NCBI GenBank assembly: GCA_964498525.1 | Contig: CAZCGU010000012.1 | Span: 1 to 64,000, forward strand | Source of the DNA: DTU098 sp964498525 | GTDB lineage: Bacteria > Bacillota > Desulfotomaculia > Desulfotomaculales > Pelotomaculaceae | Reading direction: 5' to 3' | Length of the DNA: 64,000 nucleotides | Part shown: one piece after another, positions 17,023 through 25,073 of the stretch | How the letters are laid out: each line of letters begins with the position of its first letter | How positions within the stretch are numbered: the stretch's first letter is position 1 | The notes under the pieces: model-generated | The model's database searches: none | Seen by the model: the letters and a program-made list of their open reading frames with translations, nothing else | What the model was told of the DNA's origin: nothing | Translations under genes and position numbers: made by a program

Positions 17023-17360
17023 ACAAATGGGAAATATATTTTTGCAATCTAAATCCCGCGATTGGCAGTGAGCAGCGAGGGAAAAGGCCGGTTTTGGTAA
17101 TATCCAACGACGCGGTTAATCACAATTTGCCTATTTCAACCGTATTACCTTTATCCAGCATAAAGGAAACCGAAAAAATTTATCCTACGGAAATACTGTT
17201 GCCCGCCGAGGAAACCAACCTGCCAAAATTATCGGTGGCCATGGTACAGCAAATTCGCACAATATCACATGACAGGCTGATGGATAAGGTTGGCGGTATA
17301 AATAGTGAGCAAATAAAAAGCGGTATTTTAACCGCGATAAGAAATTACTTCGAGTATTGA
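17016..17360 (+). CDS. mazF: MazF-like (PemK) endoribonuclease toxin
   Basis: 114 residues from TTG 17016. Diagnostic MazF features: WEIYFCNLNPAIGSEQRGKR, PVLVISND, STVLPLSSI, LSVAMVQQIRTISHDRLMDK. The family cleaves mRNA at short sequence motifs. Overlap with the antitoxin gene gives coupled synthesis. Confidence 0.9.
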   Translation: MVNKWEIYFCNLNPAIGSEQRGKRPVLVISNDAVNHNLPISTVLPLSSIKETEKIYPTEILLPAEETNLPKLSVAMVQQIRTISHDRLMDKVGGINSEQIKSGILTAIRNYFEY

Positions 17361-17545
17361 AGCGACTATTATAAATACCAGATTTTTTAATAATATGACA
17401 TGTCCTGCCGGCAGGCTAGTCTAACAAAAACCAAAGGTGCCGCTATACTGCTTGCTTTTAAAACAGCTATCAGGTGAATTTGGAAAAAACCCGCGGCAAA
17501 TCCTCAAAGACTGATTTTCCATCAACAATAACCAAATTATTCAAA

Positions 17546-18847
17546 CTAAGGCCGGTAGGCCATCATATCCCGGTACGAAACAAAACCATAAAAGCCGAAA
17601 AGTTCTTTTTGTTCGGGAAACGGGCCCAAGACTTTTTGCGGTTGTCCGCCGTCGGCCCCGATGATCCAGAGGGAGTTGTCCCGCACATACAGGATGTGCT
17701 TCCCGTCCCCGGACCAGACGGGCTGGTACACGCCCGACCCGGCGGCCGCCAGGGGACGGGCGCCGGTGCCGTCCGCATTTCGGACCCACAGGGTGCGTGT
17801 TGCCACCCAGGCGGCCAGTTCCTCGTCATTATCAAAGCCCCACACGTCGTCGCCCAGATTCCCGGCGGCGACAAAAACGATGCGGCTGCCGTCCGGCGAA
17901 AAAGAGGGGTCTAAAGAGACGCTGCCTGCGGGGTTAACAAGCTCCTGGACGCTCCCCGAGGCGGGGTCCGCGATCACCAGGCTCTTCCTGGCCCAGATTA
18001 TACGCCAGTTGCCCGCTACCATCAGCAGGTGTCCCCGGGGCGAAAGGGACTGCCACCCCTCTTTCGCCAGGCCGCTGGCAAGGAGTATCGGCTCCGTGCC
18101 GTCTAAAGGGAGGCTCCACAGACCCATCCCGTCGGCCGCCAGTGAACCTGAGTGAAATGGATTTAACCAGTACAGCAACCCTTTGCCGTCAGGCCACCAG
18201 GCGACGATCCGGATCCCGGCCTGCGGGGTCGCCAGCCGCTCAACAGGCCGGCCGCCGTCAAGATCAATAGTATAGAGAGCGTCGCTGCGGCTTTGCGGTT
18301 CGTCAAAGGGCAATGTAGTGGTGTAAGCCAGTGACTTTCCATCAGGCGACCAGGTTAAATAACACCCGTTTTCAACCTGGCCGGGCTGGTATGGTTCACC
18401 TTCCGACGGTACCAGCCAGACGCCGTTTTGCGTATTTACCGCCAGAACATTGGCGGCAGGCGACCAGGGTGATGCCGGGAGAGAGACCGGCTCGGGCAGC
18501 CCTTGAACCTGGCGGGCCTGCGAACCGTCCCGGCGCGCCAGCCACAGTTGGCCGCAATCTTCCTGCGGTTCGGCGGCGCTAATGAACGCCAGCCACTGTC
18601 CGTCGTGAGACCAGGACGGTTGCAGGCTCCGGCCGGAGTCGGTCAGCTGCTTGACTTCTCCCGTTTCACCGTCAAGCGTGTGGAGCAAATCCCGCCAGAT
18701 GAAAGCCAGGCCGCCCTGATCCTTGAAGGCGGCCGTATTAACATCAATATCAACGGCGGAACGCTGAGGCTGAATCCCGCCGGAGGGTGTCCGGGCACAA
18801 CCCGCCAGGGTTAATACCAACAAAAACACAGATATAGCTCTAATCAT
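17546..18847 (-). CDS. Lipoprotein with TolB-like beta-propeller
   Basis: 433 residues. The signal peptide has a lipobox (VLTLAGC, Cys17), so it should be lipid-anchored outside the membrane. Repeated WSPDGKSLAY / PSFSPDGSRIVF / PVWSGDGKHILY blades (WD40-like PD40) fill the rest. It is second in an operon with the GT39 gene (3-nt gap) and so probably under the ECF-type promoter at 20266-20290. The function, perhaps a surface scaffold or sensor, is inferred. Confidence 0.82.
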   Translation of the reverse strand: MIRAISVFLLVLTLAGCARTPSGGIQPQRSAVDIDVNTAAFKDQGGLAFIWRDLLHTLDGETGEVKQLTDSGRSLQPSWSHDGQWLAFISAAEPQEDCGQLWLARRDGSQARQVQGLPEPVSLPASPWSPAANVLAVNTQNGVWLVPSEGEPYQPGQVENGCYLTWSPDGKSLAYTTTLPFDEPQSRSDALYTIDLDGGRPVERLATPQAGIRIVAWWPDGKGLLYWLNPFHSGSLAADGMGLWSLPLDGTEPILLASGLAKEGWQSLSPRGHLLMVAGNWRIIWARKSLVIADPASGSVQELVNPAGSVSLDPSFSPDGSRIVFVAAGNLGDDVWGFDNDEELAAWVATRTLWVRNADGTGARPLAAAGSGVYQPVWSGDGKHILYVRDNSLWIIGADGGQPQKVLGPFPEQKELFGFYGFVSYRDMMAYRP

Positions 18848-18850
18848 TTT

Positions 18851-20185
18851 TCAAACCCCTTCTTTTCTGTCCCCAGTTTTCTTGATGATCAACTCCATCC
18901 AGGCAACCGCGGCGGCAACCAGGAAGAACAAGGCGGGGAAGTTATACCGCGGCTGTCCCTCAGTGACAAAGAAAACTGCCGCCAGGAAGGCGATATTGAG
19001 GGCGACTGTGGCCTCCTTCCAGCCAATTGTTGCTGTTTTTCGAAAAAAACCGGTCAAAATACGTTTTAAATTAACAATGGTATAGAAGAAAGCAAATGAG
19101 CTTAAAAAATAAATGACCATATCGCTGACAGCCCGGAAGAAGAACAGAGTTCTTAACTTCTGTGTGGGCAAATTCTCCTTGTCGATTTGATTCATCGTCC
19201 ACTTTACAATATCTTCTGCCCCGCTGAAGAAAGTATTCTTAACCCTGATAACGCCAAGCTCTAAAAATTCAAGGGGATGGGCCAGGATCCACTTTCTTGC
19301 TTCATCCCGGTACAGTTTGTCAGCTTGCGGAGGATGTTCGGGGAATGCGACGCCCTTTTCCGCAAACCTGGCTTTAAGTTCTTCGGCGACTTCAAAATTA
19401 TTGGGGTCCATCCACCCGCCATAATGGTTGTGATCATTATTGTTTATATATAGGACATATCCGCCGTTATAGGTGATGGGTATAAACATGTTAAATGTTT
19501 TCCAGTTGCGATAGGTCCAGGGCGCAATGACCAGAGCCATGACGAAGGAAACGGCCAGGGCGGCAGTTACCGTTTGCCGCGCCGACTTGCCGCGCACCCA
19601 TTCCGCAACAGCGAAAACAGCCGGATAAGCTATAAAAAACGGTTTGGTCAGGGCTGAAAAAGCAATTAAAACTCCCAGCAGCGGATAGCGGTATTTATTA
19701 TCAAATTCAGAGAACTGAACCAGGACGGTAAGAGCTACCAGAAAGGTAAACAGTATTTCGCTGCCCAGGACACTGTTGTAAGCTATATAGTTCGGTAAAA
19801 ATACTGCGATTAAGTAAGCAAACAGAGCAGTTTTTCTGCTAAACAGCTTGTTAAAAACAAAAAACAAAACAACCATCGTTGCTATTGACAGTAATAAGTT
19901 TAAACATTTTCCCGTCAAAATTTCTGTATTCCCGGCCAGTTTAAAGAATAAAGCCAAAACAAAGGGATACCCAGGCCCTTGAAAGGCGACGGGATTGCCC
20001 CACATTGATATCCCAAGGCTATTATAATAATTCACGGCAATGACATAATACCCCTCAAAATCGGATTCCGGTATGTTTGGAACGTGGGTTATCCACCAAT
20101 ATCTAAATAATGAGCCAATCACGGTAATGATGAGAAAAGAAATCAAGTATTTTTTCCCCGGCAACACGGTTTTTCCTCCTGCCAC
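18851..20185 (-). CDS. GT39/ArnT-like membrane glycosyltransferase
   Basis: About 444 residues from the GTG at 20185 (AGAGGTGG 8 nt upstream). Features of the PMT/ArnT (GT-C) superfamily: first membrane helix LISFLIITVIGSLFRYWW, acidic motif IPESDFEGYY in the first outer loop, about ten further hydrophobic helices, and a soluble loop (NNNDHNHYGGWMDP). Such enzymes transfer sugars from polyprenyl-phosphate donors to lipids or proteins on the outer face. The ECF-type promoter element 80 nt upstream is shared with the sigma operon, which suggests an envelope-stress role. Confidence 0.85.
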   Translation of the reverse strand: MAGGKTVLPGKKYLISFLIITVIGSLFRYWWITHVPNIPESDFEGYYVIAVNYYNSLGISMWGNPVAFQGPGYPFVLALFFKLAGNTEILTGKCLNLLLSIATMVVLFFVFNKLFSRKTALFAYLIAVFLPNYIAYNSVLGSEILFTFLVALTVLVQFSEFDNKYRYPLLGVLIAFSALTKPFFIAYPAVFAVAEWVRGKSARQTVTAALAVSFVMALVIAPWTYRNWKTFNMFIPITYNGGYVLYINNNDHNHYGGWMDPNNFEVAEELKARFAEKGVAFPEHPPQADKLYRDEARKWILAHPLEFLELGVIRVKNTFFSGAEDIVKWTMNQIDKENLPTQKLRTLFFFRAVSDMVIYFLSSFAFFYTIVNLKRILTGFFRKTATIGWKEATVALNIAFLAAVFFVTEGQPRYNFPALFFLVAAAVAWMELIIKKTGDRKEGV

Positions 20186-20265
20186 GTTATTTCCACCTCT
20201 ATTCCTGTATCGACCCAGGCAGATCAATCATTATTACCTGTAACTAACGGGTCTGTCAATAAATA

Positions 20266-20290
20266 GACGGTTAGGATGCGGAAAAAGTTC
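20266..20290 (-). promoter_or_regulatory. ECF-type promoter of the GT39-lipoprotein operon
   Basis: Minus strand GAAC (20290-20287), TTTTT, 17-nt total spacer, CGTCTA. The gapless 58-bp identity to 2423-2480 (48 of 58 positions) extends downstream of the -10 into the transcript start (ACCCGTTA, TTACAGGTAAT). A sigma-A-like TTGACA-17-TAATAA (20259-20231) also reads in the same direction, so dual promoters are possible. Confidence 0.6.
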
Positions 20291-20352
20291 TGTCTATTTG
20301 GCTGCCGGTTCTAACCTAAAGCGGAGGATATTATGGTACGTTTGCCGAATAT

Positions 20353-20592
20353 ATGACCAATGTTATGGATTTGCGAGGGGAGGCGCGGTTGTTGGAGTTG
20401 GAATTAAATGCGACAATATTGGCGCAAGTTATCAATTTATTAATACTCATACTTTTCTTCGCGGGTATTATAATCTTAATTGTACAAGTTTTGTCTTCCA
20501 AAAAGAACTTTTCTAATAGAATTGAAAAAGTGGAAAGTGAATTGACAGAAATCAGAAGGTTGTTAGAAAAAAATAAGGGAAATAAGGGTTAG
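20353..20592 (+). CDS. Small membrane coiled-coil protein
   Basis: Up to 79 residues. A hydrophobic helix (ILAQVINLLILILFFAGIIILIVQVL) is followed by a coiled coil (NRIEKVESELTEIRRLLEKNKG). ATG 20353 overlaps the stop of a 7-codon frame (MVRLPNI, 20334) that follows CGGAGG. A TTG at about 20390 behind GAGGGGAGG is an alternative start giving LLELELNATIL. The gene is divergent from the GT39 operon across the ECF promoter element, as the coiled-coil gene at 2598 is divergent from the sigma operon. Function unknown. Confidence 0.55.
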   Translation: MTNVMDLRGEARLLELELNATILAQVINLLILILFFAGIIILIVQVLSSKKNFSNRIEKVESELTEIRRLLEKNKGNKG

Positions 20593-20775
20593 GCTGCTCA
20601 GGAATGGCTCCAGACGAATTGACCCTCTTTTTAGGTCCTAACTCCGGCAGGTACTGGGTAGAATATATTTTAATGGGACTTAGCTCCCCCCCAGGTGGTC
20701 GATAAGCCAGTAAAATTGAAATTTCAGCGGGAGATCGACTACTTAATCTTGACACGGACGGTTCCAATGACAACA
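20593..20775. other. Gene-free stretch before tRNA-Leu
   Basis: I see no supported gene. The useful element is the sigma-A promoter that follows at 20776. Confidence 0.5.
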
Positions 20776-20804
20776 TTGACGGGCACGCCCTTTTCTGTTA
20801 GAAT
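20776..20804 (+). promoter_or_regulatory. Sigma-A promoter for tRNA-Leu
   Basis: TTGACG (20776-20781), 17-nt spacer, TAGAAT (20799-20804). About 200 nt upstream of the tRNA with no gene between, so it probably drives the tRNA precursor. Confidence 0.6.
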
Positions 20805-21007
20805 GATTGATGCATGAAAGAACAACATGCCGTAGCGGCAGACGCAGCGGCCTGGAAATACTGTTCGTAAAAAGCCCTTTTGACCGGTCGGCGGCTCTTA
20901 AACCCGCGTGGTTGCTGGGTTCTTGATAATTGAATAGCCTCTATTGTTCTTCATGTCCCTCCAAATTCCAAAGGAGGATGATGGAGAGGGAAATTGAAAT
21001 AAAACTT

Positions 21008-21095
<88 letters not shown>

Positions 21096-21103
21096 ACCAA
21101 ATG

Positions 21104-21160
21104 ACCAAACCCCCAAACCCGCGCCATTACTGGCTTGCGCGGCCCGGGGGTTTTCGTTTT
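21104..21160 (+). terminator. Terminator behind tRNA-Leu
   Basis: AACCCCC and GGGGGTT arms enclosing a GC-rich inner stem (CCCGCGCC / GGCTTGCGCGG), followed by TTTTCGTTTT. It lies inside the element, so the element supplies the terminator of the host tRNA transcript. Confidence 0.6.
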
Positions 21161-21168
21161 AGGCCCCG

Positions 21169-21190
21169 GTAACCCAACCGTAACCCAACC
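21169..21190 (+). repeat. Tandem GTAACCCAACC, left arm-type site
   Basis: Two adjacent copies of the 11-mer GTAACCCAACC about 75 bp inside attL. The same tandem occurs in the same orientation at 26450-26471 near attR. Likely integrase or excisionase arm-binding sites (inference). Confidence 0.65.
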
Positions 21191-21262
21191 GGGTTCGCAG
21201 GACCGAAAATAAGCCCCGCTTCCCCCCCCTAACGCACATCCCCCTGCCACCCTGGCTAACGA

Positions 21263-21296
21263 CAGTCCTGGAGCTTCTCACGCGCCCACAAGGGCA
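21263..21296 (+). repeat. 34-bp terminal-region repeat, left copy
   Basis: Begins CAGTCCTGGAGCTTCTCACG and ends CCACAAGGGCA. It matches 26377-26410 with one mismatch, same orientation. It occupies the inner side of the GTAACCCAACC tandem at both ends of the element. Confidence 0.75.
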
Positions 21297-21395
21297 CCCC
21301 GCGAAGGGGAGGGCGGGGTAAAATGGCTGGTGATTATCGTGCTAAAACCGGCGGCCCCATCTTGCGGAGGTTTTCGCGAAATTGGAAATGGGGGC

Positions 21396-21464
21396 CATGC
21401 AAAAACCATGCCGTACGTTTCACCCCCCGGGGGTCATGCAAAAACCATGCCGGACGTTTCACCC
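21396..21464 (+). repeat. Two 30-bp direct repeats
   Basis: CATGCAAAAACCATGCCG plus ACGTTTCACCC at 21396-21425 and again at 21435-21464 (39-bp period, one mismatch). They lie between the left end and the iteron cluster and may belong to the replication origin. Confidence 0.65.
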
Positions 21465-21522
21465 ATTTTTCGAGTTCCTTGCAACCTCCAATTATTTACA
21501 TATATGGGAACCGGCTAATCCT

Positions 21523-21704
21523 CCAAGGATGCCAACCCCGGGGTTTCCCCCCTAAAGGCACCCTTGGCAACCTTGGCAAACTAGGCACTGTAAACCGCGC
21601 GGATACTGGGTTTGTACCAAGGATGCCAACCCCCCCCCTTGGCACCCTTGGTAAAACCCCAGCAATACCAAGGGTTTGCGGGTTTCAAACCCCAAGGTTG
21701 CCAA
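21523..21704. repeat. Iteron-like cluster, candidate replication origin
   Basis: Five copies of a 13-mer CCAAGG-N-TGCCAA (one central base varies). Plus orientation at 21523, 21617 and 21692; inverted (TTGGCA-N-CCTTGG) at 21564 and 21639. It lies directly downstream of the prim-pol/helicase gene. Clustered iterons beside a replication gene are the usual layout of plasmid and phage origins; function not shown here. Confidence 0.65.
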
Positions 21705-21765
21705 ATGGGTGTTTAGGGGAAAGGGAGGCTTATCACGGTGGTTTCCCAGATTCTTCCATGGAAAT

Positions 21766-23574
21766 TCAGGATGGCAATTCCCATTCCCAAGGGCTGATAA
21801 ACCCCTTGCGAACCGACTGAACGTCCAGACTTTTTTTGGCCCGATCCAAAGTCCGTTTACTAATCCCCTGCGCTTGCGCTTGCGCCTGCACAACCTGGAC
21901 CTCCACGGGGCCGTTTTGTAAAAAGTCAGTCAGCCAGCCAGCGGCTTCCTCAACCCTAGACGGGCCGTCTTGGCGGACGTTAGCCCGCAAAAGATCGTCA
22001 GCCGTGACCTCTGATATTCCCCCCCACGCCAACCCGGCGTCCGACAAAGAGTAACTGATTGCCGGGCCTGCCGGCGCACAGGAGCTTTTTGTTTGCACCA
22101 AAACGCGATCCTGCCCTTTGGGGTCAATACCCGCCAACATAGCGGACCGCGCCGCGCCGATAATATCTATCGATCCTAAACCCTGATACAGCGCGTTACG
22201 AGCGCCAGCTTTGGCCAAATGACGGAGAATAAGCACCGCGCACCTATGGCGCTCCGCCATTTTTCCCAGCTGGTCCAGCAAGGGCCTGGTTTCGTTTGAT
22301 CGATGAAGATCCACGCCGGCCCCAAAAAAGGATTGGAGCGGGTCCACCACCACCAAACCGGGTTGCTTGTGGGCAACGACGTCCTCAAGCAGGTCCAGGT
22401 CCTTAAAACTGAACGTGTTCACCACCCCGCGCCGGCGGACGCCTTCAACGGCAAAAATACGGGTACGATCCGCACCCGCCGCAATGCTCCGGGGGACCAA
22501 GCTGTCCGCCAAACCATCCTCGCGACTCATATAAACCACGTTTTGGGGGGCGCGACTTGCACCCTCGCGGCAATGCGGCAAGGGCAAACCTTTGGTTATT
22601 GCCGCCGCAATAGCCAGGGCGATGAAGGTTTTGCCCGCGCCGGGGTCGCCTTCAAGGATCGACAGTTTACCTATTGGGAGGTAAGGGGTCCACAGGAATT
22701 CAACCCTTCGGGGGGTAACGTCGTTATAGCATATCACGTCAAGTCCGTCACCCCCCCCGGAGTCATACCGACAAATACTCAAGGCTATCTTCTCAATCTC
22801 CGGGTCCGGCAACGGGGGACCGCACCGCTGGTTAGCGGTTAGCAACGCAACGCAAATCTCATCCGATGTCATCCCCACCCGCCGCATGGCGCCGGCATAC
22901 CTGGTTAAGGTCTTGTTTCTGACACCCTCCAGGATCTTCGAACCTGCCGCTGATTGCCGCTGATTGCCTGCGATAACCTGCGACTTACCACGCGCTATTT
23001 CCAAAAGCCATTCAGGGGCCGGCGCAACCGGCAAAGCCAGCGTGTCGTTTTCCCAGCTATAGAGGTCGCCGCTGGGATGGCGACTGGGCGGGGCCACCAC
23101 AAACCCGCCATCGACTTTCAGGTCCACACCGGGGCCGATGGGGCCGTTTTTCAAACCCGGGACCCATTTGAAATAATAATGCCACCCCCCGCCGCCAGTG
23201 CGCACCACCGGCGTCCTGGGGAGCGCGTGGATGGCCAGCCACCCCTTCAAGGTTTCATCCCCCCCGTTGCGGGGGTCCACGTCCAAAATTAAAAGGTCCG
23301 ACGCTTGGCCGGCTACGATGCCCACATTAGGCCAGCTTTTTGCCAACCAGGCCCGGCGGATGGCATCAACGTCTGCGGACGCCAGACGCGGCCATTTTTT
23401 TTCGATTGGATGTTTCCCCGGGGACGGACAAGCGTCCCCGCACGAACACACCCCGCGCGTTACTATATGCGACTGAATCACGCGCCACCCCCGTTCAGCG
23501 TATTGGATGGCGAGATCCAGCTTGTTTTTGCCGCAATTCGATGTTACGATAACAATGACCACCCTTTCAAACAA
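21766..23574 (-). CDS. Prim-pol / AAA helicase-type replication protein
   Basis: About 600 residues. N-terminal primase-polymerase (Prim-Pol) domain: LDLAIQYAERGWRVIQSH, PGKHPIEKKWPRLAS, LLILDVDPRNGGDET, VVRTGGGGWHYYFKW, GVDLKVDGGFVVAPPS (catalytic D-x-D and His). A PriCT-like linker follows (about 215-265), then a RepA/AAA_25-type ATPase: Walker A LEGDPGAGKTFIALA, Walker B PGLVVVDPLQSFF, sensor region VLILRHLAKAG. The C-terminus has a helix-turn-helix-like segment (AQAQGISKRTLDRAKKSL). Combined primase and helicase let the element start its own replication, probably at the adjacent iterons. The true start is uncertain: TTG 23574 is given, a start a few codons later is possible. Confidence 0.88.
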   Translation of the reverse strand: MFERVVIVIVTSNCGKNKLDLAIQYAERGWRVIQSHIVTRGVCSCGDACPSPGKHPIEKKWPRLASADVDAIRRAWLAKSWPNVGIVAGQASDLLILDVDPRNGGDETLKGWLAIHALPRTPVVRTGGGGWHYYFKWVPGLKNGPIGPGVDLKVDGGFVVAPPSRHPSGDLYSWENDTLALPVAPAPEWLLEIARGKSQVIAGNQRQSAAGSKILEGVRNKTLTRYAGAMRRVGMTSDEICVALLTANQRCGPPLPDPEIEKIALSICRYDSGGGDGLDVICYNDVTPRRVEFLWTPYLPIGKLSILEGDPGAGKTFIALAIAAAITKGLPLPHCREGASRAPQNVVYMSREDGLADSLVPRSIAAGADRTRIFAVEGVRRRGVVNTFSFKDLDLLEDVVAHKQPGLVVVDPLQSFFGAGVDLHRSNETRPLLDQLGKMAERHRCAVLILRHLAKAGARNALYQGLGSIDIIGAARSAMLAGIDPKGQDRVLVQTKSSCAPAGPAISYSLSDAGLAWGGISEVTADDLLRANVRQDGPSRVEEAAGWLTDFLQNGPVEVQVVQAQAQAQGISKRTLDRAKKSLDVQSVRKGFISPWEWELPS

Positions 23575-23605
23575 CCCCCGGGGACGCGCCCGGGGGTTTT
23601 TTTTA
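23573..23605. terminator. GC-rich hairpin between the HTH and replication genes
   Basis: AACCCCCGGG / CCCGGGGGTT stem with a 6-nt loop and a T-run on the plus side. On the minus strand it lies between the HTH stop and the replication gene start, where it could reduce read-through or shape the mRNA. Confidence 0.5.
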
Positions 23606-23606
23606 T

Positions 23607-23828
23607 TTAGAGAATTTTACCGATATTGTCGTCAAGCCATGGCCCCAGCCGGCTAGCCACAGTGAGCCGCGACCGTCCAAAAACAACCACCGGGAAACCC
23701 GGGATGTGGGTCAGCCGCCGCGCTTTCTTTTGACTGATCCCCAGCACCCCCGCCAATTCACGAACCGAAAGGGTTTGCCGCTCCAAATCGCGCCTAAATT
23801 GTGCAACCTTTTCCGACAGATCGACCAT
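23607..23828 (-). CDS. Small HTH (excisionase-like) DNA-binding protein
   Basis: About 73 residues from MVDLSEKVAQF (AAGGGGGTG upstream). The helix-turn-helix is SVRELAGVLGISQKKARRLT, followed by IPGFPVVVFGRSRLTVASRL and PWLDDNIGKIL. The short winged form with a HIPGFPVV-x-FG motif is that of excisionase-type proteins of Gram-positive phages and integrative elements. Transcribed just before the replication gene; may control excision and copy number. Confidence 0.7.
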   Translation of the reverse strand: MVDLSEKVAQFRRDLERQTLSVRELAGVLGISQKKARRLTHIPGFPVVVFGRSRLTVASRLGPWLDDNIGKIL

Positions 23829-23841
23829 CAACCGCACCCCC

Positions 23842-24015
23842 TTAAAGGTGTTCAATGATTTCGAGGATTTCCCGTTTCTGCTCAGCCGAAAGTTCACGGC
23901 GCAACCTACAGCAAAGGGTTCCTTCGCTAATATCCATCTTATCGGCCACCCGCCAGTAAGGCACCCTGGCTTCCTTTAAGGCTTCCCGGATGTCCATGTT
24001 AGCCTTTTTACGCAA
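23842..24015 (-). CDS. Very small HTH protein
   Basis: 57 codons from TTG 24015 (GGGGGGTGA upstream), or 51 from ATG 23997. Sequence MDIREALKEARVPYWRVADK, MDISEGTLCCRLRRELSAEQ, KREILEIIEHL: a complete small helix-turn-helix fold (VPYWRVADKMDISEGTLCCRLR). It resembles phage/IME regulators that precede the excisionase gene. It ends 14 nt before the excisionase-like start, so the two are co-transcribed. It may act on the GTGACGG sites upstream. Confidence 0.7.
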   Translation of the reverse strand: MRKKANMDIREALKEARVPYWRVADKMDISEGTLCCRLRRELSAEQKREILEIIEHL

Positions 24016-24077
24016 ATCGAATCACCCCCCTTGCCAACCATTAATACTACTGTTATCATTATGGTATATCCGATGCC

Positions 24078-24118
24078 GTGACGGTGTCTAGACCGCTTAG
24101 CCGTCACATTACCGTCAC
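24078..24118. promoter_or_regulatory. GTGACGG operator cluster between divergent operons
   Basis: GTGACGG at 24078-24084 and its complement CCGTCAC at 24101-24107 and 24112-24118. They lie between the minus-strand HTH/replication genes and the plus-strand zinc-finger/integrase genes. This is the natural place for the switch that chooses integration or replication. Confidence 0.6.
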
Positions 24119-24131
24119 AGGAGGGGTCACC

Positions 24132-25073
24132 ATGGCTTACGGGGAGATTGGACAGTACATCGATCTAGGGTTTTTCTCGTGGCGGAGGTCCGACGCGGGC
24201 TATCAGATAAAAGCCACCGAACCGGTTTTGGCAGAAGGGAAATCGGATCTTTTCGTCCTCGAAAAAACGGAAACTACCGGGTACCAGGTTACCAGACCGC
24301 TCGAAAACAAGGTTCTGTTCCGCGCCTTTGGCGATCTGGATGGTTCGCCGGAAAGCTTTATCGAATTCGCGAACGAAAACGGGCTTTTAACTCAAGGTGA
24401 ATCCCTTGCCACCCCGCCCGTCAACGGCGCGTGTGACAGGACAGTGCGGGGGGACCGGCTTTCCCTGTGGACGGATGAACATTGGATTTTGCAACGAGTT
24501 CTTGAAACGTGGGACTGGCTCCGGGCCGGCGATCTGGAGAACCTGCAAAATGTTATCTTGTGGACGTCCTCTGGGACTGTGAAGTATTTCTTTGCCGAAC
24601 GAAACGACTTAAAATCCTTTCGGACGCACGGCGCGGAGATCGTAAATGGGGCGCTCCGACGCCGCGACAACGGCGCACGGCTGCGGATCATGGAAGGGGA
24701 GTTCGATTCACCCGGGTTAATTGAGCGTTTTGTACGGGGAGACGTGATTCTTCCGGCACAAACGGCAGTGCAACTTTTGGTAAATCGACAATTATCAAAA
24801 CACCCCGTTCGCCCAATGCTTTTGATGGACAAAAAAAACGCTCTCAAACAATACTTCGTCCCGGAAAACCTTCTCGCCGCCATGTGGTTTCAGCTTTTTC
24901 AAGGGTTATCCGGGGAGCGGAAATTTAAGAAATGTTCGGTGTGCCATCTGTGGGAGGACGTCACCGAAAAGCGGGCAAACTGGAGCCGGCACCCGGAATG
25001 TGCGGGGAGAATCCGAACACGAAAATATAGAGAAAAGTTAAAGGAGGCGGCAAAAAGTGGCGAAAAAGGGTAA
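24132..25073 (+). CDS. Element-borne protein with C-terminal zinc finger, unknown function
   Basis: 313 residues from ATG 24132 (AGGAGGGG 4-5 nt upstream). The last 50 residues carry KKCSVCHLWEDV...NWSRHPECAGRIRTRKYREK, a CxxC...HxxxC finger with a basic tail, in the style of CGNR/ABATE-like proteins. The N-terminal 250 residues (YIDLGFFSWRRSDAGYQIKA; WDWLRAGDLENLQNVILW) are unrecognised. It overlaps the integrase gene by 17 bp. Could be a regulator or the cargo function of the element; I cannot decide. Confidence 0.7.
   Translation: MAYGEIGQYIDLGFFSWRRSDAGYQIKATEPVLAEGKSDLFVLEKTETTGYQVTRPLENKVLFRAFGDLDGSPESFIEFANENGLLTQGESLATPPVNGACDRTVRGDRLSLWTDEHWILQRVLETWDWLRAGDLENLQNVILWTSSGTVKYFFAERNDLKSFRTHGAEIVNGALRRRDNGARLRIMEGEFDSPGLIERFVRGDVILPAQTAVQLLVNRQLSKHPVRPMLLMDKKNALKQYFVPENLLAAMWFQLFQGLSGERKFKKCSVCHLWEDVTEKRANWSRHPECAGRIRTRKYREKLKEAAKSGEKG

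Noticed and set aside
20828..20865. tRNA-like words (GCCGTAGCGGCAGACGCAGCGG) upstream of tRNA-Leu
   Set aside because: Only the D-arm region resembles tRNA-Leu; no acceptor or T-arm can be paired. At best a degenerate remnant.
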